Of a stretch of DNA of 64,000 nucleotides, positions 40,956 through 50,800 are shown one piece after another. Below the pieces are notes generated by a model. The model did not search any database, was not told the origin of the DNA, and saw only the letters and a program-made list of their open reading frames with translations. This stretch comes from an uncultured Roseivirga sp. (GTDB lineage: Bacteria; Bacteroidota; Bacteroidia; Cytophagales; Cyclobacteriaceae): contig CANLOY010000009.1 in assembly GCA_947493005.1 (NCBI GenBank), positions 62,001-126,000 on the forward strand, written 5' to 3'. A program made the translations under genes and the position numbers. The first letter of the stretch is position 1; each line of letters begins with the position of its first letter.

Positions 40956-42947
40956 ATGCATAGATTTTTTCAGATAGTCTTATATGTATGCTTAAGCATA
41001 CCACTTTATTCACAAACCGGACTAGAAATAGAGAATTCAATCAAAGGAACTAAAAATAAGGCGGGTGTGGATAGCCTCTTTGTAAAAATTGAGGAAAGTA
41101 ATTTTCCCGCAGATGAGTCAATTGCGTTTTATCAGTTACTGGCTGATAAATGTAACCAAATAAAGTATGGAAAAGGGCAGGGACTGGCATTGGCTAAGAC
41201 TGGTACATTGCTGCTGAGCAAAGCCAGTTATGACTCTGCGAAAAATGTGTTGATTCAAGCAGAGCAAATCTTAAAATCTGAGAATGAAATTTATGAGGCT
41301 TCCAGGGTCGATTTTGATCTGGCTGTGACGTACTATTCTATGGGACAATTTGATTTAGCTGCTCAGACAGTGATAGATGACCTGGATTTGATCAAAGAGG
41401 TCAATGCAAGTCAGTACAATACTTTGCTCAGAACAGTAGGAGAAATCTATCGTGGAGCTAATAACCTTGAGTCTGCTGCGCATTATTTGAAAATTGCTAT
41501 TTCTCATTCCAAAGAAACAAATAGTACTGATGCCTTGGCTTATAACCTCAATAGGCTCGGGGTGGTTTATTATCAAGACTCGAAGCATGAGCCAGCCAAA
41601 GAGAGCCTGGAGGAATCTCTGAAAATTGCACAAGAAATTGGATTGGATAGAGCAATCACCATGAATCTCAACGATATGGGAGAGCTTTACTTTGCGCTAA
41701 AGGATTACGAGCGTTGTATTGAACTTTATGAAATTGCTCTGGAAAGAGATATGATAGATGGAGATCGGGCAAATACTTATAACAATGTAGCGCGATTGAA
41801 CAGAGAATTGGGTAATTATCAAGAAGCCATAGATTATGCTACAAAAGCACATGTTTTGGCAAAAGGAATTAAGTCACAACCACATATCGTTGATGCGGAA
41901 AAGATTTTGGCTGACAGCTATCGGGATATCTCGAATTTTAAGAAGGCAACAGAATTTTATAGCGCATATATTGTCAGTCGTGATTCTTTATACAAAGTGG
42001 AGGTGCAAAGGCAGTTGGCTGAAGTAGATGCCAAATATCAGACTGAGAAGAAAGAACTAGAGATCATAAACCTTACAGAAAAAGAAGAGATTCAAAGATC
42101 AAGAAAACAAGTTTACCTATTTGGTTTGATCATATTAGGCATTTTTTTAGTACTCGTCCTGCTTTTACTAAAACAGATTTCGGCTAACAAAAGAAAAATT
42201 GAGAGTCAGAAACTGAAACTGGAAGAATTGAATACAACCAAAGACAGGTTTTTCTCTATTATTGCTCATGACCTAAGAAGTCCCATGATTGGACTTCAGG
42301 GAGTTGGCCAGAAACTGGAATACTTTATTAAGAAAAACAAGCAGGAAAAACTACTTGAAATGGGAGGTAGAATTGATCAATCCATTGATCAATTGAACCA
42401 CCTGCTTAATAACCTCTTAAACTGGGCCACTTCTCAAATCGGAGGTGTTCCTCATAATCCAGAGAAAACTAATTTGACCGAATTGATCGATGAGAATGTG
42501 AGGCTGTATGAATCATTGGCACAATCAAAAGACATCTCAATTGACTGCGAGCTGGGGGAAGTATATGCTTATGTGGATGCCAATTCAATTTCAACAGTGA
42601 TCCGAAACTTATTGAGCAATGCTATAAAATTCACCAAAGTAGGAGGAGAGGTGGTTGTAAGAGGTGAAATGGCAGGAGGGAAATCTGAATTAAGCATTCA
42701 GGATCAGGGCCAGGGAATTGAGTCAGAAAGACTCCATCAGTTATTTATAACCGACCTCAAAAGCACACCGGGAACAACTAGCGAGAAGGGCTTTGGACTT
42801 GGATTGAAACTTTGTAAAGAGTTTGTGGATATAAACAAAGGCACTATTGAGGTGAATTCAGTGATGGAAAAGGGAACAACTTTTACGATCAAATTACCTA
42901 CTAACACCAAGAGTATTGTTGGTAAACCCGATATAGTACATTCATAA
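40956..42947 (+). CDS. TPR-sensor histidine kinase
   Basis: Signal peptide, TPR repeats, one TM, HisKA/HATPase core almost identical to the upstream kinase. Confidence 0.92.
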   Translation: MHRFFQIVLYVCLSIPLYSQTGLEIENSIKGTKNKAGVDSLFVKIEESNFPADESIAFYQLLADKCNQIKYGKGQGLALAKTGTLLLSKASYDSAKNVLIQAEQILKSENEIYEASRVDFDLAVTYYSMGQFDLAAQTVIDDLDLIKEVNASQYNTLLRTVGEIYRGANNLESAAHYLKIAISHSKETNSTDALAYNLNRLGVVYYQDSKHEPAKESLEESLKIAQEIGLDRAITMNLNDMGELYFALKDYERCIELYEIALERDMIDGDRANTYNNVARLNRELGNYQEAIDYATKAHVLAKGIKSQPHIVDAEKILADSYRDISNFKKATEFYSAYIVSRDSLYKVEVQRQLAEVDAKYQTEKKELEIINLTEKEEIQRSRKQVYLFGLIILGIFLVLVLLLLKQISANKRKIESQKLKLEELNTTKDRFFSIIAHDLRSPMIGLQGVGQKLEYFIKKNKQEKLLEMGGRIDQSIDQLNHLLNNLLNWATSQIGGVPHNPEKTNLTELIDENVRLYESLAQSKDISIDCELGEVYAYVDANSISTVIRNLLSNAIKFTKVGGEVVVRGEMAGGKSELSIQDQGQGIESERLHQLFITDLKSTPGTTSEKGFGLGLKLCKEFVDINKGTIEVNSVMEKGTTFTIKLPTNTKSIVGKPDIVHS

Positions 42948-42971
42948 CTCACGGCTTTTTTTATGAAGTTT

Positions 42972-43001
42972 ACGCCATGTTAAGATTCCTTTGCGCACAT
43001 T
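42972..43001 (+). promoter_or_regulatory. LytTR-type direct-repeat site candidate (autoregulatory)
   Basis: ACGCCATGT-N12-GCGCACATT, 21-bp periodicity. Confidence 0.5.
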
Positions 43002-43035
43002 CCACCATTCAAACTGAAAATTGAATCTATATTTC

Positions 43036-43797
43036 ATGGAAAGCGATACAGATAAGTTAAAGAGGCAAATGAACATTCTAATCGTTGAAGATGAGCCAAA
43101 CTATGCAGACACTTTAGAGATGTTTGTCGATAACTTGGGTTATGAGGTAGTAGGAATTGCCAGTAATGGAAAAGGTGCCATTGACTTGTTCAATGAACAT
43201 AACCCTGACCTGGTGCTGATGGACATTCACCTAGAGGGTGAGTTGACAGGTATCGATCTCGCCAGAATCTTTCAAGGGCAGCGAGCGACACCTATCATAT
43301 TCATTACCTCATTCGATGATAAGGAGACTTTCGGTAAAGCCAAACAGACGGCTCCTTATGCATATTTGATTAAGCCATTTGAACCAGAGGCATTACAAAG
43401 AAGTATAGAATTGGCCTTTCAGCATGCTTTTGCAGAAGGAGATCAGGTATTTGAGAACAATGAAGAAGTGGTTTTAGCATCTTCGTGCTTTTTTGTGAAG
43501 GACAGAAACAAATTGATCAAGATCAAGCTTGATGAAATTTTATGGGTAGAGGTTGAAGATAAGTACTGTATGCTGTATACCAGAGAAAGAAAATTTACGC
43601 TTAGACAGTCTTTGAAAGACTTAGCAGAGAAATTAGACCCATCACTTTTCGTCCAAACGCATAGATCTTTTATCGTGAATGCGGCTGAAATTGATGATAT
43701 AGATATGAGCTTGTTTATCGTACGCATCAATGGTGCTGAGGTGCCTTTGGGACGTGCACATAAAGATGAGCTGATCAAAAGACTACAAATGCTCTAA
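43036..43797 (+). CDS. LytTR-family response regulator
   Basis: Receiver LIVEDEPNYADTLEMF...DLVLMDIHLEGELTGIDLA...PIIFITSFDD; LytTR ILWVEVEDKYCMLYTRERKFTLRQSLKDL...FVQTHRSFIVN. Track start 43021 is TTG. Confidence 0.93.
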   Translation: MESDTDKLKRQMNILIVEDEPNYADTLEMFVDNLGYEVVGIASNGKGAIDLFNEHNPDLVLMDIHLEGELTGIDLARIFQGQRATPIIFITSFDDKETFGKAKQTAPYAYLIKPFEPEALQRSIELAFQHAFAEGDQVFENNEEVVLASSCFFVKDRNKLIKIKLDEILWVEVEDKYCMLYTRERKFTLRQSLKDLAEKLDPSLFVQTHRSFIVNAAEIDDIDMSLFIVRINGAEVPLGRAHKDELIKRLQML

Positions 43798-43818
43798 CAC
43801 TCACTAAAACCAATCAAC

Positions 43819-44703
43819 ATGGAAGATTCACAAAAGTCAGAGTGGAGAAAACTGGATGTCTCCGAATTGAAACCGGGAGATATTCTTATCTATGAAAACC
43901 AAAATTTCAACTTCACTGATCTGGATAATGAGCTTACCAAAGGTTACGATCACGCAGCATTCTATATGCTCCTTTATTTGATCGCATGGTTCGACCCAGG
44001 TAAGGATCGATTGAACTACAGAAATTATTATCATGCGGCTGTTTGGGGAACGATCAGAGGTGAAAAAAACAATAGCCTGACCACAGGTGTTGTAGGTATT
44101 GGTCGATCAGGAATCAGTATAGGGGGAAAGGTTCATGCCGGAAAAGGAGTACCTAGGACTAAATCTATTAGGGTGGTTAGATGCGATAAGCCTGAATTCG
44201 CCCCTTACAAACTAAACGATGCACTTCAGCAATTTTACAATGACCGAAAGAAAATACCCTACGCCTATGACAGCGCTTATTTACTGGCCATACTGTGCAC
44301 CCTGCGTTATAAAGATGGAAGTTTGAGAGAATTATTGGAACGGCAATTAGGAAAAGATTCTCCATGGATACCCTTCTTTTATGGAATGGCCATCTACCTG
44401 GTCAATGAATATATGTCTCGCCATCAGGATTCTATGATGGTTTGTTCCACCTTGGTGAGTATGGCTTATGTGAATGCGGACTGCCCCTTAAGAGTTTATG
44501 ACTTTGAAAGCGGAGTTAATGAAGCATCAGGGTTTCCACTTGATCTGCCTTCTGACCTGCCTGGCCATATTGACGAAATGGAATCTAAAATTGCTGGATA
44601 TTCCGATTTTCCTGATATCCCAATCCCGGAGACTCTGGTTACACCAAGGCAACTTTTGGAATCTCCCGACACATATAATCTGGGATATTTCGGAGAACTT
44701 TAG
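43819..44703 (+). CDS. Putative permuted NlpC/P60-like (papain-fold) protein
   Basis: LKPGDILIYEN ... YYHAAVWGTI ... MMVCSTLVSMAYVNADCP: His block before Cys block. Confidence 0.5.
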   Translation: MEDSQKSEWRKLDVSELKPGDILIYENQNFNFTDLDNELTKGYDHAAFYMLLYLIAWFDPGKDRLNYRNYYHAAVWGTIRGEKNNSLTTGVVGIGRSGISIGGKVHAGKGVPRTKSIRVVRCDKPEFAPYKLNDALQQFYNDRKKIPYAYDSAYLLAILCTLRYKDGSLRELLERQLGKDSPWIPFFYGMAIYLVNEYMSRHQDSMMVCSTLVSMAYVNADCPLRVYDFESGVNEASGFPLDLPSDLPGHIDEMESKIAGYSDFPDIPIPETLVTPRQLLESPDTYNLGYFGEL

Positions 44704-44750
44704 TTAGGAAAATGTTATTTCTTTAAGCCATTCCCTTAAATCCTACACTC

Positions 44751-44780
44751 GCGCACATTACAGCTACGTTTACGCACATT
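44751..44780 (+). promoter_or_regulatory. LytTR-type direct-repeat site candidate
   Basis: GCGCACATT-acagctacgttt-ACGCACATT, 21-bp periodicity. Confidence 0.65.
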
Positions 44781-44800
44781 ACCCTGCTGAATGCCTTTCA

Positions 44801-47800
44801 ATGGAGGATTTTCACTGTGATTTAAAGCGTAGAATCATGTGTGTATATCCCTTTACTCGAAAGCAAATTCTGAGGCCCTTTGTGATGGGGCTGTTGTTGA
44901 TTACTTTAGTTTTTAAAACCAGTGCTCAAGTCAGACTTACCAAAGTTGATGCCCTCAACAATAGAGTCGTCATCAAGAACTTCGGTGGAAGTGCTGTCAA
45001 TATCAGTGGTTACTGGTTCTGCCATGGTTTTACCTACCACCAAGTGAGCGATGGTACTATTGTATCTGGTTCAACCAATCTTGCTGCAGGTGCACAGGTT
45101 GAACTGACGCTGTCACAAGTGCTGACCAATGCTGGATCTGATTTGAGTTTTTATCATTCGCCCTCATTTGGCGCAGCTTCCGCAATGGTTGATTTTATAC
45201 AGTGGGGCTCTGGTGGAAATGGGAGAGAGAATGTAGCCGTGGCCAAAGGTATCTGGACTGCCGGGCAATTTGTAAATGCCACCGGTACAGCTATCTATTA
45301 CGGTGGAACTGGGAGCGAGAATGGACTTTCAAATTGGAGCACTGTCCCGCATCCGAGTATTACTTCTATCGTCAGGCAAACACCTACAGATGCTACCACA
45401 GATGCTGACCAGGTTATATTCCGGGTCACTTTTGACAGGGGTGTCCAAAATGTAGATGTAACAGACTTTTCGATTAGTGGCACAGCGGCTGGTGATGGCA
45501 CGGTGAACAATGTTTCAGCAGTAAGTAATGCTGTGTATGACGTAACGATTACAGGAGTCACCAATTCCGCAGGTACCATCAATTTGGATATTAAAGGGAA
45601 CGGAAATACAAGTGGGATCAATAATATTATAGCAGATCCTAACATTCTGGATCAGAACCAGACTAGTAACGGCAATACAATCAACCGATCTGAATTTGGA
45701 CAATCATTTACAGCCAATAATAGTGGTGAGCTGACCTCGGTGACCTTGGAGGTTTCTGGTGCTTCTACCTATACAGGTACGGCAACCATGGAACTCAGGA
45801 ATGGGGATGGGCTTTCTGGAGCAATTCTGGCGACTGAAATGATCAATATCGCGGGAGGGTCAGGATTGCAGAACTTTACTTTTTCAACGCCTGCCAATGT
45901 TACTGCCGGTCAGCAATACACTGTTAGGTTTACTGGCCCTGGTAACTTTAGTTCAGAATTTGTTGTTCGAGCATCGCAAGGCGACCCACTTTCCGGTGGA
46001 GTAATTTATCAGCCAACAGTGCTAGCCTCTGCTGATCTTACGGTTAAAATTTTCGTGACTAGCGGAGGTCAAGGAGGACTCTCTTCTACTGCACCGAGCA
46101 CGGATGAAACTTATACAATACAGAATAACTTAGCACCCACAGCCACAAATGTCAGCATCACCGGCACCTTCAAATCAGGACAGCAACTGACAGGTAGCTA
46201 TACCTGGACCGATGCTGACAATGGAGATACTGAAAGCGGCACGACTTTTAAATGGTACCGCTCTGATGATGCGGCTGGTACAGGAAAAGTAGCCATTGCT
46301 GGAGCCAATACAGTAAACTATACGCTGACTAATAGTGATATTAACAAGTTCATCAGTTTTGAGGTAACTCCAAATGATGGGACTACAGCAGGAACTCCGG
46401 TTGAGAGTGTAAGAGCACTTGTAGCCAATGTATTCATCACCTCTATTGCGCGTCAGACTCCAAGTGATGCCACTACTAATGCGGATGAAGTAACCTTCAG
46501 AGTGATCTTCAGTGCTGGGGTAGCCAGGCTGTCAAAGGATGACTTTGTATTGAGTGGAACAGTCGCTGGTGATGGAACCGTATCATCGATTACCAGGGTA
46601 AACGGAAGTACTTATGATATAAAAGTAACGGGTATTGACATTTCAGAAGGTACCATCAATCTGGATTTGAAAGGTGCGGATGGTGCAGGTACTAATAATA
46701 TCATTAAGGCAAATGAAACCCAGGATGCTACCAATAATGGTAATCTGGTACAGGATTCTGGCGGAGATACTTTCTTTTGGCAGTCATTTGTAGCCGAACA
46801 AACCGGCTTGTTCCATAGCGTAACCCTGAGAAAATCTCAGCATAGTCATACTTATGAAGGTACTGCCACTTTGAAATTGTATGCTGGAGAGGGGACAGGA
46901 GGAGCTGAATTGGCTTCTCAGCAGATATTTACAAGCCAATCAAGTGGAGACGAAACTTATTACTTTGAATTGCCTGCCAGCATCACCCAGGGAAGTATAT
47001 ACACTTGGTTTTGGCAAGCAGGTACCGGCACAGGAGCAACTGGTTTCTCTGGACAGACGGGTAACTTATATGGTGGAGGACGTGGTTTGTCAGAGCAGTT
47101 CCCTACTGCTACCTCGCTGGACTGGTATTTTATCACACAAACTATCACCGGTACTCTCGAAGGCCTTGGTTCTCCAGCACCAACAACAGATGAGACTTAC
47201 ACCATTGTTAACCCTCCAGTAGCCAATAATGTGGCTATCTCGGGTACACTTGCATTTGGTCAGCAGCTTACAGGTACTTATACTTACAGTGATCCTCAAT
47301 CGGATGCAGAGAGTGGGACTACCTTTCGTTGGCTCAGGGCTGATGATACTAGTGGAACTAACAAAGCAGCCATTGCAGGAGCTACTGCTACTAATTACAC
47401 GGTTACCACTGCGGATGCGGGCAAGTTTTTAATCTTTGAAGTGACTCCATCTGATGGTACGGTGACCGGAGTGGCCACTGAGAGTACTACACATTTTATA
47501 CCTAGTCTTATCACCGTACAATCCATAGCGCGTCAAACACCTGCCAATGAGAATGTCGGAGCAACTTCTAACCCCGTTTTCAGGGTTACTTTTTCTGAAA
47601 ATGTAAGCAATGTAACTGCCGATGATTTTGTCCTGAACTCAACCGTAGGAGGGAGCATCAACTCGTTGAATGCCGTAGATGCCAAAACTTATGACCTGAC
47701 CATCAGTGGACTCAACAATGCCGATGGTACTTTGGGCTTGAAAGTGAAAGGCATTGATGGAACTGCTGGTGCCAATGACATCAGTGTTACCAGCTTTGAA

Positions 47801-50800
47801 AACGGAGCAGTAGCGCATCAACAAACCACTGAAAATGACTTTCTGAATCAGGCACTCCTTGGCCAGTCCTTTACCGCGGCTAGTAGTAATTTCCTAACAG
47901 CATTTACACTCTTTGCTAAAGCAGGAAATCATACCTTTTCAGGCACCGCCCGATTGAGGGTCTTTCAGGGTGATGCCTCAAATTCCTCTGTTTTAAATGA
48001 CGCCAATGCGGTACTGACAGAGCAGACCGTTAACATTTCGAATGACACTGGTGCGGCAGGACAAACTTTTAATATTACCAGTCCGCCACAATTGACTTCT
48101 GGTACGGTTTACAGTGTTGTTTTAGACTTATTCAACGGTAACGGAGACAGGGCTTTCTTTGCACATACTACCGGCAATCTGGCTGGCGGAAGAGCCTTTT
48201 TTACCGGCTCTCATAATGGTCATGCAGCCTTCGATTTTATGATCGATATTTTTGAAGGAACTCAAATTGTCAATAATCTCTTCGATCAGGCTCCTGGTAC
48301 TAATGAAAGCTTTAGTACAAAAGCTATCGACCAAACTATAGCTTTTTCCACCACGTCCAGTAATGGAGCCGAAAGTATATCAAGTGCCAACCTGGAAGTG
48401 GCTCTAAGTGCAGCAGAAGATTTGGACGTGACAGTGGACTATACGGTTACTGGAACAGCTACTGGAAGCGGCACCGATTATACTTTGGCCAACGGGACAC
48501 TCACAATTACAAAGGGTAGTACCACAAATAATATTACCATTGCGAGCATTGTAGATGATGCGCTGTCCGAAGCAGATGAAAGGGTAATAGTTACCCTTTC
48601 AAACCCTATGAATGCCACTTTGGGAATTAACAAAGTACATACCTACACCATCAATGATAATGACAATGTGGCTCCAGTAGCCTCTAATGTGGTCTTTACA
48701 GGCACATTAGAAGTAGGAGAAACACTTACAGGGTCATATACTTATGCCGATGCCGAAAGTGATACAGAGAGTGGGACAAGTTTTAAGTGGTACGCTTCTG
48801 ACGATGCCACAGGCACTAACAAAGCGGCCATTGCTGGAGCTACCGCTCAAACTTTTGTGCTGACAAGCGCTCAACTTGGTAAATTCGTTTCTTTTGAAGT
48901 AACACCTAATGATGGAACAAGCGCAGGAACAGCGGTAGAAAGCACCCGACAAGGCACTGTGAAGACCGATCAAACCATCACTTTTGGTACATTGGCTGCG
49001 AAGACTTATGGTGATGCCACTTTTGGCCTGACTGCTACTTCTACATCAAACCTTGCCGTGGCCTATACCAGTTCTAATACTGCTGTAGCAACAGTCAGTG
49101 GCAGTACAGTGACTATTGTTGGAGTGGGAACTACTAACATCACGGCTTCTCAGGCGGGCAATGCCAGCTTTAACGCGGCACCAAATGTGATTCAATCGCT
49201 TGCAATTAACAAAGCAACCCTTACTGCTACTGCTGATGACAAGTCCAGAACCTATGGAGATGCAAACCCTCCATTTACAATTAGCTATACTGGTTTTGTG
49301 AATGGAGAGAATAAGAGTGTGATTGACGTAGAACCAATTCCTGGTACTGAAGCGGCAATTACTACTAATGTGGGTACTGCTGATATTACTCTTGCTGGCG
49401 GTAGTGACAATAACTATACTTTTAGCCTGAACAATGGCACTCTTACTATCACGAAAGCTGCCCTGATTGCTACTGCAAATGATAAGAGCAGGGAGTATGG
49501 AGATACTAATCCAGCTTTCACGATCAGTTACACAGGTTTTAAAAATGGAGAGAGTGCTTCAGTGATTGACACGGAGCCAGCAGCCAGCACTACCGCCATG
49601 GTAACCACTGGAGTGGGAACCGCAGCCATTAGCCTAACTGGAGGCAGCGATAATAACTATGATATCAGTACATTGAATAGTGGAACCTTGACCATTACCA
49701 AAGCAACGTTAACGGCCACAGCTGATGATAAGAGTAAGACCTACGGTGCTGCTAATCCGGCATTGACGATCAGCTATACAGGGTTCAAGAATAGTGAAGG
49801 TGCATCTGTAATTGATACCGAACCTACAGTCTCAACTAGTGCTAACGGAACAAGTAATGTTGGAACTTATGGGATAAACCTAAGTGGTGGAACTGATGAT
49901 AACTATTCACTGATCACCAATAACGGATCACTTACTGTTGGTAAAGTTATACTGACTGCAATGCCGGATGCTGAATCCAGAATCTATGGAGATGATAACC
50001 CATCATTTACTATTAGCTATAGTGGTTTTGTGAATGGTGAAGATAAGAGTGTGATTGATACAGAACCTACTGCATCTACCTCAGCAACCGCTACGACCAA
50101 TGTAGGTACTGCTGATGTTACCTTAGTTGGAGGTAGTGACAATAACTATACTTTTGGCCTGAACAATGGAACTCTTACTATTACCAAAGCTGCCCTGACT
50201 GCTACTGCAGATGATAAGAGCAGGGAGTATGGAGATACTAATCCAGCTTTCACGATCAGTTACACAGGTTTTAAAAATGGAGAGAGTGCTTCAGTGATTG
50301 ACACGGAGCCAGCAGCCAGTACTACCGCCATGGCAACCACTGGAGTGGGAACTGCAGTCATTAGCATGGCAGGAGGTAGTGATAATAACTATGATATCAG
50401 TACATTGAATAGTGGAACACTGACCATTACTAAAGCTACACTCACGGCTACAGCCGATGACAAGAGTAAGATCTATGGTGCCACCAATCCAGCACTCACC
50501 ATTAGTTATAAGGGCTTCAAGAATGGTGAAGATAAATCTGTCATAGATATCGAGCCAACCGTCTCAACCTCTGCTACTGCTTCGACTGGGGCTGGAACTA
50601 CCGCCATTGCACTGGCAGGAGGAGTGGACGACAACTACAATTTCAGCCTTAACAATGGTACATTGACAGTTGCAAAAGCAACTTTGACTGCCACAGCTGA
50701 CAATACGGCTAGAGTTTATGGTGATGCCAATCCTGTCTTTACTATTAGTTATACTGGCTTTGTAAACGGAGAGGACAAGAGCGTGATTGATACTGAACCT

